A stretch of DNA of 64,000 bases from Thiocapsa sp. KS1 (GTDB lineage: Bacteria > Pseudomonadota > Gammaproteobacteria > Chromatiales > Chromatiaceae). Of the stretch, positions 46,115 to 56,700 are shown piece by piece. Made by a program: the position numbers and the translations under genes. The notes under the pieces were generated by a model. That model had not been told where the DNA came from. It searched no databases and saw only the letters and a program-made list of their open reading frames with translations. Position 1 is the first letter of the stretch. Each line of letters starts with the position of its first letter. The stretch covers positions 2,829,570 through 2,893,569 of the forward strand of contig NZ_LN848257.1 of the NCBI RefSeq assembly GCF_001499735.1, given 5' to 3'.

Positions 46115-46966
46115 TCAGACCCAGTAGGCGATCCGCCAACGATAGGCGGAATAGAAAAAGAGCGTGATCGCCCACCCGAAAACCGCGATGAGCAAGACCG
46201 CAAACCAGTTTTCGAAAGCAGGCGCATGACCAAGCATCGGAGCCCGGAGGATCTCGACCATGTGATAAAAGGGATTGAGCTGCAGGAACAAGGCGCGATC
46301 CGGCAACATCTCGGGTCGCCAGATCACCGGAGTCATAAAAAAGAGCACTTGGACAAGGCTGCCGATAATGAGAGGAACATCCCGAAAACGCGCACTCAAG
46401 AGACCGAAGAAGAGCGCCATCCAGAAACCGTTGAGCAGAAGAATCAAGACTGCGGGCAGCACCCAGAGCACGTTCCAGCTCAGACCGACGTCATACCACC
46501 AAGCGACCGCAAAGAAGATCCAGATATTGTGGGCGAAAGCAATCACCGCCGACCACACCTCGCGATAGGCATAGATGGACACGGGCGCATTGAGCTGACG
46601 GATCATGCCCTCGGCGGCGATAAAGGTCGTACAGCCTCCCAGAATCATCTCCGAGAGGAGGCCCCAGATCACGAAGCCTGCGGCGAGGAACGGCAGATAC
46701 TCATGCAGCTCCTGCCCGAAGATCTGTCCGTATAGAAGCCCCAAAGCGAAGACCATGACACCCATGGAAATGGTGATCCAGAAGGGTCCGAGCGTCGAGC
46801 GCCGGTAGCGCTGGCGAACGTCGTGCAGGCCAAGCGTCGCCCAGAGCTCCCGACGATGCCAGCCATCGAGAATGTCGCGCCACGCATTCCTGAACTGCTC
46901 AGGCTCCAGACCATGACGAAGCTGTTGAAGCAGCGGCGATTGAACCTTGGTGGTGCTAGATGTCAT
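46115..46966 (-). CDS. Polysaccharide ABC exporter permease (Wzm-like, ABC-2 type)
   Basis: The 283-residue membrane subunit has six hydrophobic helices and the ABC-2 permease pattern: LHDVRQRYRRSTLGPFWITI before helix 1, FLAAGFVIWGLLSEMILGG, and LFFMTPVIWRPEMLPDRALF ahead of the last pair (LNPFYHMVEILRAPMLG). Such permeases move finished polysaccharide, usually lipid-linked, across the inner membrane. ATG 46966 is chosen since GGAAG precedes it and the longer frame has no similarity. It leads the exporter pair, downstream of glycosyltransferases on the same strand. Confidence 0.9.
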   Translation of the reverse strand: MTSSTTKVQSPLLQQLRHGLEPEQFRNAWRDILDGWHRRELWATLGLHDVRQRYRRSTLGPFWITISMGVMVFALGLLYGQIFGQELHEYLPFLAAGFVIWGLLSEMILGGCTTFIAAEGMIRQLNAPVSIYAYREVWSAVIAFAHNIWIFFAVAWWYDVGLSWNVLWVLPAVLILLLNGFWMALFFGLLSARFRDVPLIIGSLVQVLFFMTPVIWRPEMLPDRALFLQLNPFYHMVEILRAPMLGHAPAFENWFAVLLIAVFGWAITLFFYSAYRWRIAYWV

Positions 46967-47059
46967 GAGTTGCTTCCAGAGACCGCGCGGCCCCGACGTC
47001 ATTCGGTTTCCGCGCACGCATCGGGTGACGAACCCGGAAGAGTGATCGAACAACCATAC

Positions 47060-48121
47060 TCAGCCTTCAACGCGCAGAGGAATCGAATGGAAAGGATCGA
47101 ATCCGGGTTTGGACATCGCCTCGACCACTCCGAGGACACGGCTTGCCCGTAAAGCAGCCGCATAGGCTCGATACAGTAGACGTGTCGTCAAGTCGTCCAG
47201 CGCGAGGCCTGCGCGACACCGCTCATGGGCAAAACGATCGAGCGCGCGAGCCGATTTCATGATGTTGCGAAAAAGCGGCGCAATCGCCTCCCACTCCGAG
47301 TCGACACCATCGATGCGCGCCCATGACCGGGCCTCTTGCTCCGGATGCATTTGAGTCAGAAACCAATCGGCCTTACCCAGCAAAGAGCAATGGTTGCAGA
47401 CCTCGTCGAGGCCCCGCGACCGGGTCAAGACACTCGTCGCCTCCGTGCTGTGAATCACCCGCAGACCAGTCCGACCCAGTCGAAAGCCAAGCTCGCGCAC
47501 ATCGGCTCCGAGCGGAAAAAGCGGGTTGAAGGCCCCGTGCTCAAGGAGGTAGCGCCGCTTGAAGGACGGCAAGCGAGCACAAAACCCGGGGTCATCGACG
47601 GCATCGGGACCCAAAGGCTCGGCGCAGCAGACATTCCGCCAGCGGGTGTCGGCAAGATAACGCATCAACGGGGAATGCTCCGCCTCCTCGCGCAAACCAG
47701 TATAACCGAGGACCGCAAGGTGAGGCTCCGAGTGCCGCTCATGCGCGAGATAGTGCTCCTCCAAACACCCTTGATCCAGAATCTCGTCCCCCTCGACGAA
47801 CAGCACGATGGGTGCGCGCGCCAAGGACAATCCCGGATTCCGTCCGCCGACATGCACTTCACCCGTCCTTTGCACACATCGAAGATCCAGAGCCGACGAG
47901 ACTGTTTCAAGTCCGGCTCGGGCTTTCTCCTCGGAGCTTTCGTCGACGACCAAGACCTCGAATCGATCGGCGCCCAGGCTTTGAGCACGGAGTGCATCCA
48001 ACGAGCGACGCAACGCATCCCCGGTGTCCGGATTGCAGATGACAACACTTATCAAAGGTGTCGATCGCGTCGCCCTAGGCGTTTTCACGTCCGATGACTC
48101 GCCCTTATTCATTCGAGCCAA
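47060..48121 (-). CDS. GT2-family protein with degenerate catalytic motifs
   Basis: The 353-residue protein is a paralogue of the first domain of the gene at 59399-61342, sharing long stretches such as AVLGYTGLREEAEHSPLMRY and similar spacing throughout. But where the paralogue has ICTYNRAP, VVDDGSTDD and LDDDDVLD, this copy has ICNPDTGD, VVDESSEEK and VEGDEILD. The acidic residues that bind the nucleotide and metal are therefore changed, and it may be catalytically weak, repurposed or a partner subunit. It overlaps the upstream GT4 gene by 17 bases (ATG 48112 would reduce this). Confidence 0.82.
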   Translation of the reverse strand: MARMNKGESSDVKTPRATRSTPLISVVICNPDTGDALRRSLDALRAQSLGADRFEVLVVDESSEEKARAGLETVSSALDLRCVQRTGEVHVGGRNPGLSLARAPIVLFVEGDEILDQGCLEEHYLAHERHSEPHLAVLGYTGLREEAEHSPLMRYLADTRWRNVCCAEPLGPDAVDDPGFCARLPSFKRRYLLEHGAFNPLFPLGADVRELGFRLGRTGLRVIHSTEATSVLTRSRGLDEVCNHCSLLGKADWFLTQMHPEQEARSWARIDGVDSEWEAIAPLFRNIMKSARALDRFAHERCRAGLALDDLTTRLLYRAYAAALRASRVLGVVEAMSKPGFDPFHSIPLRVEG

Positions 48122-49535
48122 GCACGGGGGTCAGGACACGCCTGACGGCCTCCCTCGAGAAGGATCGCCCGACGAGCTCCCGACCCGCGGAGGATAAACG
48201 CAGCCAGAGCCTATCGTCCGAATAGAGCCGAATCACCGCTTCAGCAAAGCCCACCCGGTCATCCGCAATCATGGCGTTGATCTCGTGTGTCAGTCCCATA
48301 CCTTCCGCTCCGACCCGCGTCGTGACGACGGGAAGGCCAAAGGCGAGACTCTGCCCGACCTTTCCCTTCATTCCGGCCCCGTGCCGCAACGGCGCCACGA
48401 ATACACGAGCCCGTTGAAACCAGGGTGTCACATCTCGGACGAATCCGATCGGATCGATTCTCCTCGACTTGAGCGCTCGCACCGAATACGGCATGTCGCT
48501 GCCGGCGATATGAAAACGCACGTCAGGCAGCTGTTGGAGAATCAGAGGAAAGATCTCATGCGCGAAATAAATCACTGCATCGACATTCGGAGGGTGATTG
48601 AAGCTGCCGATGAAAAACAGATCGGATCGCGTCGAGACCGGCGCCACATGGAGACAAACCCGATGAATATTGGGCAACACGGCAACGGCCAATCCCGGCG
48701 ACGCCTCCTGAAGCGCAGCTCGTTCATCGTCTGTGATGGCAATCGTCAAATCCGAGCAGCGTGCGTTGCACAGCTCGATCGCTCGATAGCGCTCGGAAGC
48801 AACACGAAGCACCTCCGGCGTATCGCTGAACGGCATGCCACGCCGCAAGCGAATCCAGTGCAGATCGACCGTGTCGTAGATGACCCAGGCCTGCACCGCG
48901 AGCGCACGCACCATCGGTAAATAGCGCTCGGCAATCTCGGGGCGCGAGATCCAAACGGTTCGGTAGGCGCTCCCATGATGGGTCAGATGCCTAAATGCCG
49001 CCTCTTGGCCGATGATGACCGGGATCCCGAGCTCCTGGAGGGATGCCTCGTAGGAGAGATCCTCGGCACGACGGTCACCGATGAAATCGATGACCCAACC
49101 GTCCTCGGACATCAATTCCAGGATCATCCGCATCCGAAACGAGCCCGAATCGCGATCGGGCGTCGGCGGCTTCCAATCGATCACCAAGAGACGCCGAGCA
49201 TCGGATTCCACAGGCGGGAAAAGGGACGACCAACTCCCGTCCCAATCAGGTACAAGCTTCGACCACTCGGGCTCCCGCGAGCCGAGCAGCCTCGCGAACG
49301 GCCGCCCGACGGAATGAACGGCCGTTTTGATCCGCCCTCGCTCGACATCGCCGAGAGGAAGCAGACGATACAAAGATCGCACACCACGACCGACGGCACC
49401 CTTCCACTGCTCAAGCGCGCCTTTTAGAAACGAATCGGGACGTCGCATCTTCTGATCCGGAATGGTCTTGCTCGAATCGCTCGCAGCCGCGGCCTGCGGT
49501 CTCGACGCTTGATGCCGAGCTGCTCCCGACGTCAA
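48105..49535 (-). CDS. GT4-family glycosyltransferase
   Basis: This 476-residue protein is a paralogue of the last (GT4) domain of the giant protein at 53701-58487, matching at LVIDWKPPTPDRDSGSFRMR, AWVIYDTVDLHWIRLRRGMP and VAPLRHGAGMKGKVGQSLAF. The C-terminal half holds the donor site (GAGMKGKVGQSLAFGLPVVTT with the glutamate-containing loop in GAEGMGL). The N-terminal 100 residues are basic and poorly structured. Its ATG overlaps the stop of the next upstream gene by four bases. Probably adds a sugar to the exported polysaccharide; linkage unknown. Confidence 0.88.
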   Translation of the reverse strand: MTSGAARHQASRPQAAAASDSSKTIPDQKMRRPDSFLKGALEQWKGAVGRGVRSLYRLLPLGDVERGRIKTAVHSVGRPFARLLGSREPEWSKLVPDWDGSWSSLFPPVESDARRLLVIDWKPPTPDRDSGSFRMRMILELMSEDGWVIDFIGDRRAEDLSYEASLQELGIPVIIGQEAAFRHLTHHGSAYRTVWISRPEIAERYLPMVRALAVQAWVIYDTVDLHWIRLRRGMPFSDTPEVLRVASERYRAIELCNARCSDLTIAITDDERAALQEASPGLAVAVLPNIHRVCLHVAPVSTRSDLFFIGSFNHPPNVDAVIYFAHEIFPLILQQLPDVRFHIAGSDMPYSVRALKSRRIDPIGFVRDVTPWFQRARVFVAPLRHGAGMKGKVGQSLAFGLPVVTTRVGAEGMGLTHEINAMIADDRVGFAEAVIRLYSDDRLWLRLSSAGRELVGRSFSREAVRRVLTPVLGSNE

Positions 49536-50887
49536 GGACTCGACCGCTCGACCAAACCCAGTTGCTCGAGACGCCGACGGTAGCGCGAGCCGACCGCTGC
49601 GAAGCTGTGGTAGCGACGGATGTAGCGCGCCCCGGCCTCGCCCTTCTCCCGAGCGAATGCAGGATCATTGACCAAGGTACGCATAAAACCGGCCGCCATA
49701 TCCACGTCGGCCTCGGCCCAGAGTTGACCCGCGCCGAACGGATACTCATCCTCGCCCACCGGCACCAGCACATAATCGACCAGACAGCAGTTCTCTTCGT
49801 TGGTGAAATCAAGGTTTCCCGAGTATCCGGTCGCGATGACGGGCTTCTCCATCAACATCGCCTCCGCCAAGCCCCGCCCGAAACCTTCCGAGCGATGCAG
49901 CGAGACGAAACAATCACATTGGCCGACCAAAGACCTGATCTCACGATCGTCCATGACCCGATCGATCCAAAGGATGCGTGGATCGCCCGTCACGTCCCCG
50001 TTCTTGAATGCCTCGTACGCATCCGAGCACTCCGACATGCCGTTGGTCTTGATGACAAGACCGACCGAGTCATCCGAGCTTGAAAAAGCCTGCTCGAACG
50101 CCCGAACGACGGCCATGGGGTTCTTACGGCTCACGAAGGAGCGGAAATCGAAAAAGAATAGAAAGAGGAATCGGCCTTCCGGCAGTCCAAGGGATTCGCG
50201 GCTTGAAACCTCGGTCTGTCGATGCTCGACCGCAAGCGGCATCCAGACGACGGGGCAGTCCGCCTTGTCGGCAACCGCCTGCTGAATGAAGCGAGAGGGC
50301 GCCCAAATCTCGTCCAGACCACGCAACGCCGGAAGCCAGGCATCCGGGAGGTGACTCAGCTCCCAGGCCCAATAACCGATGTTGTAGGATCCGCTTTCGA
50401 GACTCGTGCGCTGGTGCTCCCACGCCATCTCCATCTCGTCCGCATTCAGGACGAGGATGTTCGCGCGATAGACCGCTTCGGTATCCTCGCGATGCATCAG
50501 GTCGAAATCCTTGTGCATTCCGGACAACTCGCGACCGTAATCGCCATAGAGATTTCGCATGGCGAACGGCACTCCGGCCGCATCGAAGGCGGACGCCGCA
50601 GTTCGAATATCCTCTGCGCGTCCGAGCACGGCGAACGGATGCCCGATCAGCAGTGCGCCCGGTGCCTTCGCGGAGCGCGAGACAGGTCGACACGAGCCGG
50701 ACTCCCTTCGCTCGGCGCCTTGGCTCACCGACAAGGGCGGAATGCCGCCGAATCGCCGGCTCCGAAGGTCCCGGAGCAGATCGCGCAGACGCCCGCCCAC
50801 CCGCATCCGAGCAGCCATGAAAAGCCGTTTGAATGCCGCCAAGAAATCATCGGGGCGAACGAGCAGATAACGTGCTCTGATCAACAT
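49532..50887 (-). CDS. GT4-family glycosyltransferase
   Basis: A 451-residue protein whose first 75 residues are basic (MLIRARYLLVRPDDFLAAFK), followed by a GT4-type fold: LLIGHPFAVLGRAEDIRTAA with a glycine-rich N-terminal loop, YWAWELSHLPDAWLPALRGL, and the donor-side motif VSLHRSEGFGRGLAEAMLME with GYSGNLDFTNEENCCLV. The EGFGRGLAE glutamate motif is normal, so it should be active. It overlaps the genes on both sides (four and seven bases), consistent with an operon reading from 53097 downward. Sugar unknown. Confidence 0.88.
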   Translation of the reverse strand: MLIRARYLLVRPDDFLAAFKRLFMAARMRVGGRLRDLLRDLRSRRFGGIPPLSVSQGAERRESGSCRPVSRSAKAPGALLIGHPFAVLGRAEDIRTAASAFDAAGVPFAMRNLYGDYGRELSGMHKDFDLMHREDTEAVYRANILVLNADEMEMAWEHQRTSLESGSYNIGYWAWELSHLPDAWLPALRGLDEIWAPSRFIQQAVADKADCPVVWMPLAVEHRQTEVSSRESLGLPEGRFLFLFFFDFRSFVSRKNPMAVVRAFEQAFSSSDDSVGLVIKTNGMSECSDAYEAFKNGDVTGDPRILWIDRVMDDREIRSLVGQCDCFVSLHRSEGFGRGLAEAMLMEKPVIATGYSGNLDFTNEENCCLVDYVLVPVGEDEYPFGAGQLWAEADVDMAAGFMRTLVNDPAFAREKGEAGARYIRRYHSFAAVGSRYRRRLEQLGLVERSSP

Positions 50888-53097
50888 GCCTTGGTTCTTC
50901 CCGATAAGGTCGACCGCGCCGAGACGGCCGACATGGCGGTTTCACGAGCACGCTCAGGTCGACGCGGCACCATATCCCCGAGCGCCGCGCGTGTCGCTTC
51001 CAAATAGCCGTGACCGTGCAGCTGATCCGGCTCCAGATGATTTCCTTCCGCCCACTCGTTCCAGGCATTGACGAACACGAACCGCTCGCCCGGCGGATTC
51101 AATTGTCGCGTCTGCTCGATCAGCCTGGAAAGCCAATGCTCGTAAAGCGCAGGCGTCGAACCCAAAAAGATCGTACCTGCATCCTGTCGTCGCGCAGTAT
51201 TGTCCCAGCTCGGCATCGCCGTGCGGAAAAAGCGATGCTCGGGCAGCGGACGCTGCATGAAACGCTCGGCGGTGGCTCGATAATCATAAATGCATCCGGT
51301 GAAATCCGGATTGTCCATTTCGGGCTGCGGGTCCAGAGGGACGGAGAGATCATGCGGCGGAAACTCCACAACCGCATCGAATCCGAAATCCCGCGGATCG
51401 GCGGTCAACCCGAAGCTTTGAACGCAGGCGAGGAAAACCTCACCCAGTCCCGACCGCGCACAATACTCGCGCCAGACCTCTGCGGTGCGGGCAGGATCGG
51501 GAAACAGCTCGATCCGATAAACGAGGATCAATGGCCGTCCGTGGATCCGAATATAACGGTGATCTCGGAGCAGCGGCTGCAGATGACGAATAAACGCCAG
51601 ATCATCCGTTTCCGAATGCTGCTGCGCCATCAAGATATCGGACTCGCGACCATCCCAGCGCCGGCTCCAGCTCTCGTTCGCCCAACAGATGCAGAAGGGA
51701 AAATCCGGCTCTCCGGATGCGAGGATCTCGTCGAGAGGGCGGTTCAGCAGCCGCTTACCGCCGAACCAATAATAGTAATAGCAAAACCCCTGAATGCCGT
51801 AGTCGCGGGCCAGGTCCGCTTGGGCCTGTCGTGTCTCGGCGAGCCTCAAATCGTAGAAGCCGAGATCCGCCGGAAGATGTGGCTGTTGATGCCCGGCAAA
51901 ATTCGGCTTTGCGCGGGTGACGTTGGTCCACTCGGTGAAACCCTTGCCCCACCAACGGTCGTTTTCCGGGATCGGATGAAATTGAGGCAGAAAAAATGCA
52001 ATGAGTCGGACGGCGTCGAGATCGTCGAGCGATGCCTGCCAGCGCTCCAGGAAGATCCTGCTGTTGGCGGCGATACGCGCCATCTTCTCGGCCGGTCGCG
52101 CATTCGTCGAGACGCTCAGATGATGCACCACCACCGAGCTCGGCTCGTAAACGACGTGGCGACCGAGGGCTTGTACACGCAAAGAGAGATCACAATCCTC
52201 GTAATAAGCCGGTGCGTAAACCTCGTCGAACCCGCCGATGCGATCAAACAGAGCCTTCTCGATCAGGATACTCGCCCCCGAGCAGTGATCGACCCGCCGA
52301 CGCCGGTTATAGATCGGTTCCGCGGGGTCTTGATTGAGCCCGATCAACTCGACACGGCCATCCCGCTTCAGCGCCGCACCCGCCTCTTGCAGATGTCCGC
52401 TTGGATAAATGAGCTTGGAGCCGACGATGCCCGTCTCGGGCTCCTCCCTGAAGACCTCGAGCAGCGCATCAAGCCATCCCGCTTGAACCTGCGTGTCGTT
52501 GTTCAGAAGATGCAGGTAACGGCCGCGTGCCAGAGCAGCGCCCCGGTTGCAGCTCAGCAAAAAGCCTTGGTTGGTCTCGTTGCGCAGGTAGCGGATTCCC
52601 TTCACGGACCTCAGCAGCTCGGGTGTCTCGTCGGTCGAGGCGTCGTCGATCACGATGATCTCGATCGACGCTTGCGGCAACACCGCGACGACCGACTGCA
52701 GGCAGCAGAGCGTGAATCCTGCCTGATTGTGAACCGGCATCAGGATGCTGACCTCCGGATCCGCGGCCAACGGCAGCACCAGACCGGCAGCAGCCTCTAC
52801 GAGCCCAGACTCGAGTGCCGGGAACATCTGCGGCGGAGTGATGGGCGAGATCGGCTCATCCTGCTCAGCGACGACCTCGACCTCAACTTCGGTCTTGGCC
52901 TGCAGCTCATCGCGCCAGTGGCGATAGCTTGCCGTGTTCTCGATCAAGGGCGACAAGACGCGATAAGAAACCGACTTAAGGAAGGATCTTCCGCCGGGAG
53001 TCAGCGGCAGACGGTGATAGACAGCACGCAGGATTCGCCCGACGATCGCTCTAGGACGGACGAAGGCTCTTGCGAGCAGGGAGCGGAGGATTTTCAT
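50881..53097 (-). CDS. Bifunctional GT2 glycosyltransferase / WbsX-type GH99-like protein
   Basis: A 738-residue protein with two domains. Residues 110-340 are a COG1216-type GT2: EVSILMPVHNQAGFTLCCLQ, IIVIDDASTDETPEL, HLLNNDTQVQAGWLDALLEV and FDEVYAPAYYEDCDLSLRVQ. Residues 355-720 are a WbsX/GH99-like domain: FFLPQFHPIPENDRWWGKGF, TEWTNVTRAKP, PFCICWANESWSRRWDG and FVNAWNEWAEGNHLEPDQ. Such fusions are common in O-antigen and capsule loci; the second domain may act on mannose-containing chains. It is the first gene of the minus-strand operon, divergent from the giant protein. Confidence 0.9.
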   Translation of the reverse strand: MKILRSLLARAFVRPRAIVGRILRAVYHRLPLTPGGRSFLKSVSYRVLSPLIENTASYRHWRDELQAKTEVEVEVVAEQDEPISPITPPQMFPALESGLVEAAAGLVLPLAADPEVSILMPVHNQAGFTLCCLQSVVAVLPQASIEIIVIDDASTDETPELLRSVKGIRYLRNETNQGFLLSCNRGAALARGRYLHLLNNDTQVQAGWLDALLEVFREEPETGIVGSKLIYPSGHLQEAGAALKRDGRVELIGLNQDPAEPIYNRRRRVDHCSGASILIEKALFDRIGGFDEVYAPAYYEDCDLSLRVQALGRHVVYEPSSVVVHHLSVSTNARPAEKMARIAANSRIFLERWQASLDDLDAVRLIAFFLPQFHPIPENDRWWGKGFTEWTNVTRAKPNFAGHQQPHLPADLGFYDLRLAETRQAQADLARDYGIQGFCYYYYWFGGKRLLNRPLDEILASGEPDFPFCICWANESWSRRWDGRESDILMAQQHSETDDLAFIRHLQPLLRDHRYIRIHGRPLILVYRIELFPDPARTAEVWREYCARSGLGEVFLACVQSFGLTADPRDFGFDAVVEFPPHDLSVPLDPQPEMDNPDFTGCIYDYRATAERFMQRPLPEHRFFRTAMPSWDNTARRQDAGTIFLGSTPALYEHWLSRLIEQTRQLNPPGERFVFVNAWNEWAEGNHLEPDQLHGHGYLEATRAALGDMVPRRPERARETAMSAVSARSTLSGRTKAC

Positions 53098-53700
53098 GTC
53101 AAAGCAACAACAACACCGGTTAGGACTCTACCCAGAAATCGATCGGATCCCGAAAAGCCTCGATCCGCCGATGCAGCAGCCGTAACCGTTTCGGCTAAGC
53201 CGCCCCGAAACACAGGAGATGCGGGATAACGGCGACGGCGCAGACCGGAACAAACGGGAAACAGATCGACCTGAGCGCGCGGAGACGATCTGCCGAGGAC
53301 CGATATCTTACCAGCAGGGTTGAGACAAGCCAGCATGGATCTTGCGTCGGCGTCGCGCCGTCGCCGTCTTTCGCCCCAACCGACGGAGTCGGCGCGGGTC
53401 GTCTTCGGCGATTAGCGCCCGGTATGGGTTCTCAAGTATCATCCGTGCGTGCGACTCGCCCTGAATCGGGCGGGTAGAACCGAATAAGCACGATCGCCCC
53501 CTCGATTCGATACCGCTTGCGCAATCATGCGTTTTGGACTTCGGCTGCGACGGTGGGACAACTTACCCGGTGCCCGCACACAAGCGTTCCGCACGGCAGA
53601 TGCAGGGCCGAAAATCCTCGGAAGGAGTCGATCCGAATCAGCTGCGAAACCAACGCACGGTACCGACAACAACCGCCCACCCTTCGCTCGATCGTCCTCG
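53098..53700. promoter_or_regulatory. Divergent intergenic region, about 600 bp
   Basis: This gap separates the minus-strand operon from the giant plus-strand gene and should hold both promoters. A small hairpin CGCCC (53457-53461) and GGGCG (53468-53472) is present. An in-frame ATG at 53527 would extend the giant protein by 58 residues of no conserved look. Confidence 0.35.
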
Positions 53701-56700
53701 ATGTGTATGATGAAAAACCTGCCTCAGGCATTTTTTCCGGATTCATCGGGGGCCGCCCTCGGCTCCGGACCGGTGCTCGTTGTCGCCGCCGAGCCGGGCG
53801 ACGAGGTCTTCGGTTGTGGCGGCGCCTGTCGCCGACACTCCGAAGCCGGGGATGATGTTTACGTTTTGGTCGTAACCGACGGCTGTCCCGATGTTGGCGA
53901 CCCGTCCACTCTTCCGGAGTTGCGGCTTAACCTCGAGTCCGAATGCCGCGCAGCGGCCCAAGTTATTGACTATCATGAGCCTATTTTCTGGGCCGAGCCG
54001 CCAACCGGTATCGAGTACGGCGAAAAGATGGTCCGCCGACTTGCGCAGCTCGCTTCGGAAACCGGCGCGAGACTTCTGTATGCACCGTCCGTTCACGACC
54101 CGGATGCGACACGCTCCGTACTTGGTCTCGTCGCACGCGAGGCCGTCCGCCGCATGTCGACCGACTGCGTTTTGGCCGTGTACGAGGTCGAGGTTCCGCT
54201 CCAGCCCACTCTTTTCCTTGACATCACGCCTGTCTTCGATCTCAAACAAGCCGCGATGGCTTGCTTCGGCTCGCGATCCGACAACCAGTCGCGCAGCGAG
54301 CAAATCGCTGCGCTGAATCGCCTGCGTGCCTATACGCTTCCCCGAGCAGTCGAGGCCGCGGAGGGACTCACGCTCGTCCGAGCCGAAGACCTCTCCCGAC
54401 CGGTCGCAGGCACCTCGGCCCGCCTGAAAAGCTGGACTGAATCTCCGTCGGACAGGCCCTTGGTCTCCGTCGTGATTCGGAGCGCGAATCGGCCCGAGTT
54501 GGCCGATGCCCTCGATTCCATCGCCACCCAGACCTACCGGCACATCGAGGTCATCCTGGTCGACGTCGAAGGGCACGGAGCGCTGATGCCCGAGCCTTGG
54601 TGCGGGCAATTTCCGCTGCGCACCGCATCGACAGGGGCGCATCTCGGTCGCGGTGCTGCCGCGAATGTCGGGATCATGGCCGCAACCGGGCACTATGTGG
54701 TTTTCTTGGACGACGACGACTGGTTTCTGCCGGACCATGTCGCCTGCCTCGTCAACGCACTTCAGCGATCGGACACCTCGCGTATCGCGTACTCCGGAAT
54801 CGAATGCCGACGGCAAACGGAGTCCGGCGACTGGGAGATCGTCCATGTCTTCAACGAGCCCCACGATGCGACTCGGCTCCTGATCGAGAACTACCTGCCG
54901 ATTCACGCAGTGCTGTTCGAGCGGTCGCTTGTCGACGCCGACACACGCTTCGACGAGACCCTGAACGTTTACGAGGACTGGGATTTTTGGGTTCAGCTCA
55001 GCACTCGATCCATTTTTGTCCATGTCGATCGAATTACGGCCGTCTACAGGATCGCGCCGGCGAGCGGGTTTGGGGTCCGCACGTCCGATCCTGAAACGCG
55101 GAGGGGGCTGGAGGCATTTTTTGCCCGCTGGCGTACCCGTTGGACACTGGAGCAAGTCATCGCGATCGCCGGTTACACCAAGCACCAGGCCGAGAGGGCG
55201 CGGGCCGACTCAAGGCAGTACCGAGCCGACGTGCAAGCCGAGCTTAGCGCCTTGCACGCCACAGCGGAAAAACAAGAGGCACTCGAACAGACCGTCGAAA
55301 AACTGCAAGCAACGCTTCAGGCGCGCGAGAAGCGCATTGCCAACCTGGAGATTGCAACCGACGGCCGACTCACGAATCTGGGCCGGTTGTCCGCAGCGCT
55401 CTCCACCTGTCAGGCGCGGGTAGCCAAGCTCGAAGCCGATGATGCAGAAAAATCGGCGCGCATCCACGAGCTCGACAACGCAATCGAAGACAAGAAGACA
55501 GTAATGGCCGAACTGGTCAGCTGTCAGGCTCGGGTCGTCAAGCTCGAAGCCGATGACGCAGAAAAATCGGCGCGCATCCATAACCTTTCCGACACCTTCG
55601 CCGAACACAAGAAGGCAATGACGGAGCTCCAAGCGTCGCTTCATGACTCGACGACGCAACTCCTGTCCGCACGATCCGAGCTGGATGCGGGGCGCGAGCG
55701 GATCCATGAGCTCCGACACATCATTCTCGAGTGCGAGTCCAAGGGCGCCGGCCTAGAGCGCGCACTCGCGGCAGCACGGGACAACGCAAGCTCGACCGAG
55801 AGCCAAAGACAAAGGCTCGTGGCCAGGATCAGTGCCCTGCAGACCAGCGCGAGCTGGTCTCTGACCGGTCGGTTGATCCGGATCGAGCAACGTCTTCCCG
55901 CGCTGACCCGCGCGGCGTTCGCAGTGGCGCGGGCCACATGGTGGACGCTCACCCTGAGCTGGCGCCAAGCACTGCAGCGACGCGCGCTGGCACGCCGCAT
56001 CCTGGCATCCGACTTGTTCGACGAGACCTGGTACGCGCAGCGCTATCCGGACGTCCTGCTCTGCGGCTATCGCCCGATCTTTCATTGGCTGACGATCGGA
56101 TCGCGTGAAGGCCGAGACCCGAATCCGCTCTTCGACGGATCCCGGTATCTAGCCCGGACCGTAGCAGACACGCAGAGCCTGGCGGATCCGCGTTTCGATC
56201 CGCTTCTGGACTATCTTGACCACGGGGTTCAGTCCGGTAGAGATCCGCACCCATTGTTCGACTCACGCTGGTATCTCGAGAACAACCCCGACGTTGCCGC
56301 ACGCGACGCCAATCCGCTGGCTGACTTTTTCCGCAACGGATCCGCACAGGACCGCGACCCGCACCCGCTCTTCGACCTCGACTGGTATCTCGCGCAAAAC
56401 CCGGATGTCGCGGCGGCCGGAATCAATCCCTTGGTCCATTTCGTCGAGCAAGGTGTCCATGAAGGGCGCGATCCGCATCCGCTGTTCCGTGTGGATTGGT
56501 ATCTGAATCGGAATCCGGATGTCGCGGCGGCCGGGGTCAATCCCTTGATCCATTTCATCGAGGATGGCGCTCGCGCCGGGTGCGATCCGCATCCCCTGTT
56601 CCATATCCCCTGGTACTTCGAGCGAAATCCCGATGTCGTCGCTGCCGGCGTCAATCCCCTGATTCATTTCGTCACGCTGGGAATGGCGCAGGGAATGGAT

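Noticed and set aside
51010..53229. 739-codon plus-strand frame opposite the GT2-WbsX gene
   Set aside because: No domain is seen, and the minus strand encodes two clear, conserved domains in this interval.
53743..55185. Minus-strand frame of 480 codons opposite the giant protein
   Set aside because: The plus strand here encodes the GT2 domain with intact DDDD motif; the antisense frame has no motif.
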